11,057 nt of DNA from Rubrobacter sp. (GCA_013815485.1 JACDGB010000024.1:1-11057), one strand, 5' to 3'. Numbered from the stretch's first letter, positions 1 to 6,471 are shown. Translations and numbers: made by a program. Notes: generated by a model from the sequence alone, not told the origin.

Positions 1-1025
1 GAGTTGAGCAACCTCCCCCGCGCGATGACGTGCAGCCTGCGCCCATCCGCCAGCTCGTACTCGGTCACGTTCTCGCGGACCTCGCGCTCTGCGACGGCCA
101 TCTTACGCAGCGCCGCCACGTCGAACTCGTGATCGTAATGACCGGCGTTCGCAAGAACCGCCCCACTCTTCATGCGCTCGAAGTGCTCGCCCCGCAGCAC
201 CCGTAAATTTCCGGTCCCGGTGAGGAAGAAGTCCCCAACTCCGGCAGCCTTCATGGAGTTCATAACCTCGTAGCCTTCGGCGTGGGCTTCGAGGAGCTTC
301 ACCGGGTCGGGTTCGCACACGACGACCCGCGCCCCGAAACCGGCGGCGTACTTGGCGAGGCCGCGGCTCACCCATCCGAAGCCCATCACCACGACGACCT
401 GCCCGGAGAGGAACATGTTGGTGTTAGCTAGCAGGGAGACGATTGAAGAGTGCCCGGTTCCGTAGCGGTTATCGAAGAGGTGCTTCATGCGGGCTTCGTT
501 GATGCCGAGCACCGGGAAAGGCAGCACGCCCTCGCCGGTCATCGCCTTCACCTTCAGGATGCCCGTCGTCGTGGTCTCCGTGGCGCCCTCGATACGGTCG
601 ATCAGTTCGGGGTGATCGGTGATGAGTCGTCCGACTAGTTCAGCTCCGTCGTCAAGGAGAAGATCCGGCTCCGTCTCAAGCGAGAGGTGGATGTACCGCT
701 CGAAGTCCTCATCACTCGGATCGTGCGTGGCGAACACCCGGATGCCACGCTCCACCAGCGCAGCGGATACGGCGTCCTGGGTGGATAGCGGATTGGAACC
801 CGTCACGGTGACCTCGGCCCCGGCCTCGTGCAATAGCACCGCGAGGTATGCGGTCTTCGCTTCGAGGTGGACGGTGACTGAGACCTTCCGGCCCTGGAGA
901 GAGCCGTCGGAGAGTTGTTCTTTTGCGATGGTGTTCAGGACCGGGCAGTGTTGGGCCGCCCAGTCTATTTTCCTGTGGCCTTCAGCGGCCAGCGAAGGGT
1001 CGGCGATTATGGAGTCTTTTATCAT
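1..1025 (-). CDS. ahcY: Adenosylhomocysteinase-like protein, 3' end cut by window
   Basis: Family role: cytosolic NAD-dependent hydrolysis of S-adenosylhomocysteine to adenosine and homocysteine in the methyl cycle. Seen: 341 uninterrupted codons from ATG at 1025, preceded by GGAGA at normal spacing. Substrate-domain landmarks are VHLEAKTA with His53, NPLSTQD (78-84), LLLDDG (123-127), a TTTTG run (151-155), and KHLFDNRYGTG with Lys181 and Asp185 matching the catalytic Lys/Asp pair. A Rossmann segment GFGWVSRG (215-222) and LANAGHYD follow. The C-terminal tail, which holds the last cofactor-binding Lys/Tyr in this family, lies outside the window. Odd: the Glu normally directly before TTTG is Thr151, and the third glycine of the NAD motif is Ser220. 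The family call is firm; full hydrolase activity is less certain. No upstream partner gene is visible; the next gene is divergent. Confidence 0.9.
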   Translation of the reverse strand, partial: MIKDSIIADPSLAAEGHRKIDWAAQHCPVLNTIAKEQLSDGSLQGRKVSVTVHLEAKTAYLAVLLHEAGAEVTVTGSNPLSTQDAVSAALVERGIRVFATHDPSDEDFERYIHLSLETEPDLLLDDGAELVGRLITDHPELIDRIEGATETTTTGILKVKAMTGEGVLPFPVLGINEARMKHLFDNRYGTGHSSIVSLLANTNMFLSGQVVVVMGFGWVSRGLAKYAAGFGARVVVCEPDPVKLLEAHAEGYEVMNSMKAAGVGDFFLTGTGNLRVLRGEHFERMKSGAVLANAGHYDHEFDVAALRKMAVAEREVRENVTEYELADGRRLHVIARGRLLN

Positions 1026-1055
1026 GGGTCTCCAGTCTTTTGGTTTCGTGCGTCT

Positions 1056-1061
1056 AGTTTA
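1056..1061 (-). promoter_or_regulatory. Possible -10 box for the adenosylhomocysteinase-like gene
   Basis: TAAACT read on the minus strand, about 30 nt before the ATG at 1025. A start of transcription near 1049 would leave a leader of about 24 nt containing GGAGA. No convincing -35 box is seen, so this is a weak call. Confidence 0.25.
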
Positions 1062-1128
1062 CAGACAGGTCCGGTGGATCGCTGCGAGTGTCCCGCGTCC
1101 CGGCTCAGGATAGAATTTCGCCACCCAC

Positions 1129-1473
1129 ATGGCTCACCGATACCGCATCAAGACGGCCTGGCTCACGTACCTGGGCATACAGGGGATCTGGCTCGCGCTC
1201 GTCCTCGCCACGCCGTTTGTCCTGAGCCTCTACCCATCGAAGCTCTGGGCGGTGCCTTTTTGTGGCATCACGGCGGCGGGCGGCCTGCACATGATGGCGT
1301 TCTACCGTGAGTACAACGCGCTGCTGAGGAAGACGGTTCGGCTGTTCCCGTTCGAGCGGTACGTGCTGCGCTACCTCGCGCCCACGCAACGGGACCCCAG
1401 ACATTTCCTGCTCTTCGGGTCGGGCTACACCCTATTCGGCGTGATCTCGGCGGGGCTCGTGAGTTTCGCCTGA
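1129..1473 (+). CDS. Small hypothetical membrane protein
   Basis: I do not recognise this 114-residue protein. It has a basic N-terminus (MAHRYRIK), a hydrophobic segment at about residues 10-31 (LTYLGIQGIWLALVLATPFV), a second at about 39-56, a basic loop with aromatic residues (LLRKTVRLFPFERYVLRYLAP), and a third hydrophobic stretch at the C-terminus (about 95-114). That suggests two or three membrane passes. A TAGAAT box lies at 1111-1116, 12 nt before the ATG, and no Shine-Dalgarno is seen, so the leader would be very short. The last 49 nt overlap the tail of the convergent phosphodiesterase gene. Coding seems likely from the continuous hydrophobic pattern and the upstream -10-like box, but homology is not shown. 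Confidence 0.6.
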   Translation: MAHRYRIKTAWLTYLGIQGIWLALVLATPFVLSLYPSKLWAVPFCGITAAGGLHMMAFYREYNALLRKTVRLFPFERYVLRYLAPTQRDPRHFLLFGSGYTLFGVISAGLVSFA

Positions 1474-2372
1474 GCCTCGTTCCGCCGCTCATCCAGCACC
1501 CGCGACAGAAGATCTGGGCGATTGGACATGATGCCGTCGGCGCCGAGGTCGAGCAGACGCCGCATCTCCGCCGGATCGTCCACCGTCCACACGTCCACCC
1601 GGACGTTACGGGAGTGGGCCGCCTCCAGAAAACGTTTCGTTGCCAGTTTCAGCATTCCGTGACGGACGGGGATTTGCAGGGCAGCGTATGCAGGCCGGAA
1701 CATCCACTCTAGCCGTAGTTGGCTCAGGAGGTAGAAAACCCCGAGCTCGAACCTCGAAGCCGCCGTGGGGATCTCGCTGTCCGAAACCTTCCGAAACCGG
1801 CGGATTATCCCGTGTTTCTCGGCGGTCACCAGCGTACGATCACCGGCATTCGCTTTGTGGATCTCCCGCACCACGGCCTCTTCGATGCCGGTCGCCTGGG
1901 CCTTGATCTCGAAATTCACCACTACCTCGGGGAACTCCCGGAATACCTCCGAGAGCGTCGGCACTCGAATTCCCCGCCCACGGTACGAATGCGTGGCCCC
2001 GTCTGGCGTGAAGCGGTATCCAGCGTCGAGCTTCTTCAGTTCCGCCAGCGGCATCGCGTTTACCGGCCCCGAACCGTCCGTAGTGCGGTCCACGGATGCG
2101 TCATGGAGGACGATGATCTCACGATCCAGGCTCATGTGAACGTCGAGCTCCAAAGCCCGCGCCCCAACCTCGACCGCTTCCCTGAAAGCCTCCAGAGTGT
2201 TCTCCGGCACCCGCGCCGATGCCCCCCGGTGGGCGAACCCGGCCGGCCAGGAGCGGGACTGACCGAGCCTTCCGGGCGTGGCACTCTTCCTGCGAAGAGC
2301 AACAGCACAAAAGACGGCAAGGACGCCCGCGCACCCGGCAAAGATCGAGACGGATATCCACTTGCTTCTCAC
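1425..2372 (-). CDS. Membrane-anchored glycerophosphodiester phosphodiesterase
   Basis: Family role: metal-dependent hydrolysis of glycerophosphodiesters to glycerol-3-phosphate and an alcohol, in phospholipid turnover. Seen: 315 residues. Residues 6-26 form one hydrophobic anchor followed by RRK, so the catalytic domain probably faces outward. The GDPD TIM barrel runs from about 45 to 295 with the family signature: His48-Arg49-Gly, PENT at 56-59, Glu75-x-Asp77 (metal ligands) and His90-Asp91, then VNFEIK and DGIMSNRP near the end. The start is GTG; TAAGTT sits 6 nt before it with no Shine-Dalgarno, which suggests a leaderless message. The last 20 or so residues after the barrel look non-conserved and overlap the convergent membrane gene. 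A lipoprotein reading around Cys14 was considered and is unlikely because the hydrophobic core continues beyond it. Confidence 0.9.
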   Translation of the reverse strand: MRSKWISVSIFAGCAGVLAVFCAVALRRKSATPGRLGQSRSWPAGFAHRGASARVPENTLEAFREAVEVGARALELDVHMSLDREIIVLHDASVDRTTDGSGPVNAMPLAELKKLDAGYRFTPDGATHSYRGRGIRVPTLSEVFREFPEVVVNFEIKAQATGIEEAVVREIHKANAGDRTLVTAEKHGIIRRFRKVSDSEIPTAASRFELGVFYLLSQLRLEWMFRPAYAALQIPVRHGMLKLATKRFLEAAHSRNVRVDVWTVDDPAEMRRLLDLGADGIMSNRPDLLSRVLDERRNEAQAKLTSPAEITPNRV

Positions 2373-2378
2373 GCGAAG

Positions 2379-2384
2379 AACTTA
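2379..2384 (-). promoter_or_regulatory. -10-like box of phosphodiesterase gene, leaderless geometry
   Basis: TAAGTT on the minus strand ends 6 nt before the GTG start at 2372, leaving no room for a leader. It matches the TANNNT placement known for leaderless genes in Actinobacteria and Deinococcus. No firm -35 box is seen. Confidence 0.4.
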
Positions 2385-2405
2385 GCACAAGGCGCGGCGA
2401 AAGTT

Positions 2406-2428
2406 CCCGCGACGTTGACCCTCGCGGG
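2406..2428. repeat. 7-bp inverted repeat bracketing the tRNA promoter -35 box
   Basis: CCCGCGA (2406-2412) and TCGCGGG (2422-2428) are perfect reverse complements separated by 9 nt, and the -35 hexamer TTGACC lies inside. It could be an operator or only a GC-rich coincidence. It also lies 34-56 nt upstream of the phosphodiesterase start on the other strand. Confidence 0.5.
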
Positions 2429-2443
2429 GGCGTTTCGTATACT
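2415..2443 (+). promoter_or_regulatory. Sigma70-type promoter of tRNA-Leu
   Basis: TTGACC at 2415-2420, a 17-nt spacer and TATACT at 2438-2443: near-consensus boxes at ideal spacing. Transcription would begin around 2450, a few bases before the mature tRNA 5' end at 2457. A perfect 7-bp inverted repeat (2406-2412 and 2422-2428) brackets the -35 box. Confidence 0.85.
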
Positions 2444-2456
2444 CAGTCGGCTCTTC

Positions 2457-2545
2457 GTCGGAGTGGCGGAATTGGTAGACGCGCTAGGTTGAGGGCCTAG
2501 TGTCCCTTAAAGGACGTGGGGGTTCGAGTCCCCCCTCCGACACCA
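2457..2545 (+). tRNA. tRNA-Leu (anticodon GAG), CCA encoded
   Basis: The acceptor stem pairs GTCGGAG (2457-2463) with CTCCGAC (2535-2541), followed by discriminator A and CCA. The anticodon stem CTAGG/CCTAG encloses the loop TTGAGGG, giving GAG at 2491-2493, which reads CUC and CUU. The long variable arm (GTCC-CTTAAA-GGAC) is typical of class II leucine tRNAs. The T arm is GGGGG-TTCGAGT-CCCCC. All arms are intact and there is no intron. Confidence 0.97.
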
Positions 2546-2628
2546 AGCGGCAATCGGTCGCCATCCTCATCTTTCTGCTGTGAGTGCTGAAACGATTGCG
2601 AAGGTTGCGAGAAGCCGTGAGGCGCGGC

Positions 2629-3087
2629 TCAGCCCGCCTCGACGAGCGCCGCGAGTTTCGCAAGTGCCGACCGCCAGCCGACCTCGTTGTCGGCGGTCGG
2701 CAGGCCGCGCGGTAGCCAGTCGTGCATGGCGAGGACATCGGTGCCGCCGTCTGCATCGGCGAGCGAGATCTTGATCGTCATCTCGCCGCGCAGCGCGGGA
2801 TCCGTGGTCTCGAACTCGACCACTCCGACAACCTGCTCGTTCGTCACGAGCTTCACGAAGCGGCTGTGGTACGTGTCGGTGCGCGCGGTCGTCTTGCCAG
2901 TCCCGGTCGGCGCGTCGTATGTGAGCGATATCCGGAACGAGCCACCTTCGCGGGCGTCGAACGCATGCACGTGGCTGGTCATGCCGGTCGGCACCATCCA
3001 CATCGCGACCGCGCGCGCATCGAGAAGCGTACGATAGACGATCGCACGGGGCGCGTTCACATGACGACTAATGCGAGTGGAACTCAC
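2629..3087 (-). CDS. SRPBCC / AHSA1-like domain protein
   Basis: A 152-residue single-domain protein of the START/SRPBCC fold (AHSA1 subgroup), which forms a hydrophobic ligand pocket; the ligand is not predictable here. Seen: an N-terminal strand with SSTRISRHVNAPRAIVYRTL, the usual family opening; then a W-containing loop (MWMVPTGM), an EGGSFRISL strand, a TDTYHSRFVKLVTNEQVVGVVEFET core, EMTIKISL, and a C-terminal helix starting near EVGWRSALAKLAALVE. Length is normal for the family. It starts at GTG 3087 with TAATGT 6 nt before it and no Shine-Dalgarno, again a leaderless layout. It is a stand-alone gene between the tRNA and the isomerase. A perfect 11-bp inverted repeat lies inside its 3' end. 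Confidence 0.85.
   Translation of the reverse strand: MSSTRISRHVNAPRAIVYRTLLDARAVAMWMVPTGMTSHVHAFDAREGGSFRISLTYDAPTGTGKTTARTDTYHSRFVKLVTNEQVVGVVEFETTDPALRGEMTIKISLADADGGTDVLAMHDWLPRGLPTADNEVGWRSALAKLAALVEAG
2665..2702. repeat. Perfect 11-bp inverted repeat inside the SRPBCC gene
   Basis: TGCCGACCGCC (2665-2675) and GGCGGTCGGCA (2692-2702) are exact reverse complements with a 16-nt loop, in the last third of the coding region. There is no T tract, so it is not a standard terminator. It would form a very stable hairpin in the mRNA. Confidence 0.6.
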
Positions 3088-3093
3088 ACCCGA

Positions 3094-3099
3094 ACATTA
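3094..3099 (-). promoter_or_regulatory. -10-like box of SRPBCC gene, leaderless geometry
   Basis: TAATGT on the minus strand ends 6 nt before the GTG at 3087. The sequence between box and start has no Shine-Dalgarno. This fits TANNNT-driven leaderless transcription. Confidence 0.4.
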
Positions 3100-3122
3100 G
3101 CACGTGCGGCGAGACGAGCAAT

Positions 3123-3899
3123 CTAGCGTCCGTCCAACCCCTCTCGGGTGAACCGCAGCGCGCCTCGCATGCGTTCCAGTATGACCTTCGGGTCCGGCGT
3201 CCCGAGCGGCCAGGGCTTGAGTTCTAGGCTGATGGCACCCGGATAATCGCTTCGTCCTATCGCGGCAAGGAAGGGCTTGAGCGGGAGTCGGCCCTTGCCG
3301 GGGAGGCGATGCTCGTCGCGGCCCGCTTCGAGGTTGGAGTCCGAGAGGTGGACGTGGCGAAGTTGATCCTCGAGGATCGAATAGGCCCGCATGAGGTCAA
3401 CCTTGCTCGCCCCGACGTGGCTGGTATCCAGCGTCACGTCACCGATTCCAACGAGGTGCTCCGGCAGGTGACAGCTCCGGTTCCGCACGTTGAAGACGCG
3501 AGGCTCACCGCGAGGCATATTCTCCACCGCGATGGATACGCCTTGTTCACGCGCCTCGCGCAGTGGTCCTTTCTTCCATCGCTCAAGCGGGCGTCCGGGC
3601 GGCGGCGGGTGCGCGACTACCACCGGCATGTCCAGCCGACGAGCAAGTCTGGCGACGCGCACCAGCGTCTCCTCCGGACCGAGCCTCCATGCGCTGCGGT
3701 AGATCGGAGGGTGCATCGCCAGGATGGGGATGCCATGCCGACCGGCGAGTTCTCGCAGATATCCCTCCTGATGAGTGTCCCATCGTTCGTCCATCATGAT
3801 TTCGATGCCGTCGAAGCCCGCCTCGGCGGCCCATCCGTAGACGCGATCCAGGCCAAAAGGATGCAGCGAGCCGGTGCTGAAGATGATGGGAACGCTCAT
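3123..3899 (-). CDS. Xylose-isomerase-like TIM-barrel (sugar phosphate isomerase/epimerase)
   Basis: A 258-residue protein of the AP-endonuclease-2/xylose isomerase-like barrel superfamily, whose members isomerise or epimerise sugars or act as metal-dependent lyases; the substrate is unknown. Seen: strand-end motifs in order FDGIEIMMD, AMHPP, VVAHPPPP, SIAVENM, LDTSHVG, HVHLSD and ISLELKP. The Glu, Asp, His, His and Glu in the later motifs are the usual metal and active-site positions. The start chosen is ATG 3899, because it overlaps the DUF72 stop in an ATGA arrangement; an upstream in-frame start would run far into that gene. Length is typical. It is co-transcribed and translationally coupled with the DUF72 gene, so the two probably serve one process. 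Confidence 0.85.
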   Translation of the reverse strand: MSVPIIFSTGSLHPFGLDRVYGWAAEAGFDGIEIMMDERWDTHQEGYLRELAGRHGIPILAMHPPIYRSAWRLGPEETLVRVARLARRLDMPVVVAHPPPPGRPLERWKKGPLREAREQGVSIAVENMPRGEPRVFNVRNRSCHLPEHLVGIGDVTLDTSHVGASKVDLMRAYSILEDQLRHVHLSDSNLEAGRDEHRLPGKGRLPLKPFLAAIGRSDYPGAISLELKPWPLGTPDPKVILERMRGALRFTREGLDGR

Positions 3900-4705
3900 C
3901 GGCTGCCCCGAATCTCCAGGAAACGCGCCAGCGTCGTCGGGGAGTGGTTCTGGTAATGGTTGTTGGCGTAGGCGAATACCGTCCGGCCCTCCCCGAGAAA
4001 GCGGTCCACCAGGGAAGACCACCACCGCAGGTCCTCGCTCCGGTCGCGCCTCGCCTCCGTGTGCCCGGACGGGAATTCCTGGCGATCCCCAAGCCAGCGG
4101 ATGTACGAGAAGCCCGCCGTCGCCTCCTCCATTCTGGGCATTCGCGGATAGTCCACGAGCACGAGCGCCGCCTCATGCTCGCGCAGCATCGCCGCGAGAT
4201 CCGAGCCAAGCCAACTCCGGTGACGCACCTCGACGGCGTACCGTGGTCCATGCGGCAATTTCGAGAGGAACGTCTCCAGTACGTCCATGCCCTGCACGGC
4301 GAACGATGGCGGGAGCTGGATGAGAAGCGGCCCGAGACGATCTCCCAGCGCGGCCATCACGCGGACGAACTCCAGGGTGGGCTCTTCGCAGTCCACGAGG
4401 CTTTTTTCGTGCGTGATCTCTTGCGGAAACTTGGCCGCGAATAGGAAGCCATCCGGCGCAACCTCGCGCCACCTCTCCACGGTCGAGCGGCGCGGCGCGC
4501 CGTAAAAAGTAGAGTCGATCTCGACGGTCGCATAGTGCTTCACGTACTCGGCGAGCCGCGCGCCCGCCGGCAGGTTCGCAGGGTATACGGTCCCCTCCCA
4601 GTCGGCGTACGACCAGCCGGATGTGCCCAGGTACAGCCCGGTCTCGGGAGGCTCGATGCTGCCGCCCGTCGTCTCGAACAGCTTTTCCTGTGCAGGTTCG
4701 CTCAT
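3896..4705 (-). CDS. DUF72 (YecE-like) family protein
   Basis: A 269-residue cytosolic TIM-barrel-like DUF72 protein; the family function is unknown. Seen: the hallmark opening YLGTSGWSYADWEG (about 26-39), then Y/F-rich VEIDSTFYGAP, LFAAKFPQEITHEK, LLIQLPPSF, YAVEVRHRSW, LVLVDYPRMPR, SYIRWLGDR and the C-terminal FAYANNHYQNHSP, all in family order. Length is normal. ATG 4705 has GGAGG 3 nt upstream, rather close, but no better in-frame start exists before the conserved core. It leads a two-gene unit with the TIM-barrel isomerase-like gene, joined by a 4-nt overlap. It is divergent from the deacetylase gene and shares a 94-nt intergenic region with it. Confidence 0.92.
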   Translation of the reverse strand: MSEPAQEKLFETTGGSIEPPETGLYLGTSGWSYADWEGTVYPANLPAGARLAEYVKHYATVEIDSTFYGAPRRSTVERWREVAPDGFLFAAKFPQEITHEKSLVDCEEPTLEFVRVMAALGDRLGPLLIQLPPSFAVQGMDVLETFLSKLPHGPRYAVEVRHRSWLGSDLAAMLREHEAALVLVDYPRMPRMEEATAGFSYIRWLGDRQEFPSGHTEARRDRSEDLRWWSSLVDRFLGEGRTVFAYANNHYQNHSPTTLARFLEIRGSR

Positions 4706-4723
4706 ACCCCTCCGAAAACGCCG

Positions 4724-4732
4724 ATGCTACCA
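4724..4732 (-). promoter_or_regulatory. Possible extended -10 for the DUF72 operon
   Basis: TGGTAGCAT on the minus strand has TGn directly before the hexamer TAGCAT, 18 nt before the DUF72 ATG. No clear -35 is seen. Tentative. Confidence 0.3.
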
Positions 4733-4744
4733 CAGTGCCCACGG

Positions 4745-4785
4745 CCATTCGGCGAAGGCTCTTCCCCCATTCACCATCCGAATGG
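4745..4785. repeat. 8-bp inverted repeat between divergent DUF72 and deacetylase genes
   Basis: CCATTCGG (4745-4752) and CCGAATGG (4778-4785) are perfect reverse complements with centres 33 bp apart, about three helical turns. The right arm ends 2 bp before the TAAATT box of the deacetylase gene. This looks like a candidate operator for the divergent pair. Confidence 0.5.
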
Positions 4786-4787
4786 GC

Positions 4788-4793
4788 TAAATT
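4788..4793 (+). promoter_or_regulatory. -10-like box of deacetylase operon, leaderless geometry
   Basis: TAAATT ends 6 nt before the ATG at 4800, so transcription would begin at or next to the start codon. AGGTGA lies directly against the ATG, too close for normal Shine-Dalgarno use. The inverted repeat arm abuts this box. Confidence 0.45.
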
Positions 4794-4799
4794 AGGTGA

Positions 4800-5720
4800 A
4801 TGAAGATTTTCTACAGTGACCAGTTCGTCCTTCCCCTGCCCGACGGCCACAAGTTTCCGATGGTCAAGTATTCGATGCTCCGGGAACGGGTCGTAGCATC
4901 GGGGATTTGTGGAGACGGCGAGTTGCGCATCCCTCGCGCCGTGACGGACGAGGAGATATTGCGCGCCCACGAGGCTGGTTATCTGCGGCGTGTCGTGGGC
5001 GGCACACTGGACCGGAAAGAGGTCAGGCGCATCGGCTTCCCATGGTCGGAGCAGATGGTCGAGCGTTCCCGCAGGGCTTCGGGCGGGACGGTTGGGGCCT
5101 GCCTCGCCGCACTGGAGGAGGGCTTCGCCGCCAATCTCGCGGGTGGCACACATCATGCCTTCACGGATCGGGGGGAGGGGTTTTGCGTCTTCAATGACAC
5201 CGCCATCGCAGCCCGCGTGATGCAGGCGAAGAAGTTGGTGGAGAAGGTCGTCGTGATAGACACCGACGTGCATCAAGGGAACGGAACGGCGGAGATCGTG
5301 CGCGGGGATCCATCCGTCTTCACTTTCTCCATGCACGGCGCGAAGAACTTTCCGTTCGACAAGGAAGAGAGCGACCTCGACGTGGCCCTCCCGGACGGCG
5401 CGGACGACACGAAATTCCTCGATGCTCTGGGATCGGGGTTGCATCGCGCGCTCGACGCCGGGGCTGACCTCGCTATTTATCTGGCTGGCGCGGACCCGTT
5501 CGAGGGTGACCGGTTGGGGCGGCTCTCGGTTAGCAAGGATGCTCTCGCCGAGCGAGACAGGATGGTCATGGAATCGTGCCTGGAGCGCGGCGTCCCGGTC
5601 GCGGTGACGATGGCTGGTGGGTACGCACGCGAGATCTCGCACACAGTAGACATCCACCTCCGGTCCATAATGACGGCGTCGGAACTGCACGAAAAGCGGA
5701 AAGGACGCCCCATTGGATAA
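4800..5720 (+). CDS. Histone deacetylase-family (class IV-like) amidohydrolase
   Basis: Family role: Zn-dependent removal of acyl groups from N-acylated substrates; bacterial members act on polyamines, acetyl-lysine or other small amides. The substrate here is unknown. Seen: 306 residues with the full active site: His118-His119 in GGTHHAF, Asp156-x-His158 in DTDVHQGNGT, the third Zn ligand Asp232 in LAGADPFEGD, and Tyr275 in MAGGYA. DVHQGNG with Gln, and the ADPFEGDRLGRLSVS block, resemble HDAC11-type (class IV) proteins more than AcuC. Length is close to the catalytic domain alone. It is the first gene of a four-gene plus-strand unit; its stop overlaps the start of the SDR gene by 8 nt. The -10-like TAAATT close to the ATG suggests a leaderless message. 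Confidence 0.92.
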   Translation: MKIFYSDQFVLPLPDGHKFPMVKYSMLRERVVASGICGDGELRIPRAVTDEEILRAHEAGYLRRVVGGTLDRKEVRRIGFPWSEQMVERSRRASGGTVGACLAALEEGFAANLAGGTHHAFTDRGEGFCVFNDTAIAARVMQAKKLVEKVVVIDTDVHQGNGTAEIVRGDPSVFTFSMHGAKNFPFDKEESDLDVALPDGADDTKFLDALGSGLHRALDAGADLAIYLAGADPFEGDRLGRLSVSKDALAERDRMVMESCLERGVPVAVTMAGGYAREISHTVDIHLRSIMTASELHEKRKGRPIG

Positions 5721-6471
5721 CGGAAGCCCGGTCTACGTGGTACTCGGCGCGACCGGCGGCATCGGCGCCCGGCTGTGCCAGGAACTGGCTGCGAAAGGCG
5801 CGAAGCTCGTCATCGGAGCCCGCGACGGGGAGCGGCTGAGGACGCTCTCCGCCGAGCTTGACGCCCACGCCGTCCCCCTCGACGCTACTTATAGCGAAGA
5901 GGTGAGCCAGCTCTTCGGGGAGGCGGTGGAGCGGTTCGGGCGAGTGGACGGCGCGGCGAACTGCGTCGGCTCGTTCATGATGAAACCGGCCCATCGCACG
6001 ACGGACGATGAACTGCGGGAGACGTTCGCGCTCAACCTCGGCACGGCCTTCGGCACGATCAAAGCCGCCGTCGAACACATGCCGGATGGCGGCTCCGTGG
6101 TTCTCATGTCGTCGGTGGCGGCCAGGGTGGGGCTCGCCAATCACGAGGCAATCTCCGCCGCCAAAGCCGCTGTCACGGGGCTTGCGATGTCGGCCGCGGC
6201 CACTTATCTTCCGCGTGGCCTCCGGGTCAACGTGGTTGCGCCGGGTCTCGTGCAGACGGCGATGACGCAGAGCGTGACGCGCAGTGACGCGGCCCGCCAG
6301 GCTTCGGTGGAACTTCATCCCCTCGGACGCCTCGGTGAGCCGGAGGACGTGGCGCCCATGATCTCCTTCCTCCTCGATCCGGCCCAGAGCTGGGTGACCG
6401 GCCAGGTCTTCGGGGTTGACGGTGGGCTCTCGACCCTCCGCCCCCTCCCCCGCCGCGCCAAAAGCAGCTAG
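5713..6471 (+). CDS. SDR-family oxidoreductase lacking the catalytic tyrosine
   Basis: A 252-residue classical SDR with the Rossmann motif GATGGIGA (about 12-19), Arg after the second strand (IGAR, hinting at NADPH), an ANCVG segment, ALNLG with the structural Asn, LMSSVAAR with Ser134, a Lys at 151, then PRGLRVNVVAPGLVQTAMT and a C-terminal GQVFGVDGG. The residue expected to be Tyr (13 after Ser134, 4 before Lys151) is Ile147, in NHEAISAAK. Known SDR chemistry uses this Tyr as the acid/base, so the protein may use another residue or only bind ligand. The start is TTG 5713, with GGAAAGGA at 5698-5705 giving 7-nt spacing; it overlaps the deacetylase stop by 8 nt. Coupled translation is likely. 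Confidence 0.9.
   Translation: MDNGSPVYVVLGATGGIGARLCQELAAKGAKLVIGARDGERLRTLSAELDAHAVPLDATYSEEVSQLFGEAVERFGRVDGAANCVGSFMMKPAHRTTDDELRETFALNLGTAFGTIKAAVEHMPDGGSVVLMSSVAARVGLANHEAISAAKAAVTGLAMSAAATYLPRGLRVNVVAPGLVQTAMTQSVTRSDAARQASVELHPLGRLGEPEDVAPMISFLLDPAQSWVTGQVFGVDGGLSTLRPLPRRAKSS

Noticed and set aside
2330..2372. Lipobox at Cys14 of the phosphodiesterase
   Set aside because: The hydrophobic stretch before Cys14 is too short, the -3 residue is Phe, and the hydrophobic core continues to residue 26, which fits a membrane anchor better.
2457..2545. tRNA-Leu as an integration site
   Set aside because: No integrase, and no second copy of the tRNA 3' end in the window; the neighbours look like ordinary chromosomal genes.
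3123..4025. A 300-residue version of the isomerase with start at 4025
   Set aside because: The extra 42 residues overlap the DUF72 coding region in another frame and have no family similarity; the ATGA junction at 3899 gives the expected N-terminus.
4173..5690. A 505-codon open frame on the minus strand across the deacetylase and DUF72 region
   Set aside because: It is antisense to the deacetylase, whose catalytic motifs are intact, and overlaps the DUF72 gene in another frame. Its composition (Arg, His, Pro rich) has no domain pattern.
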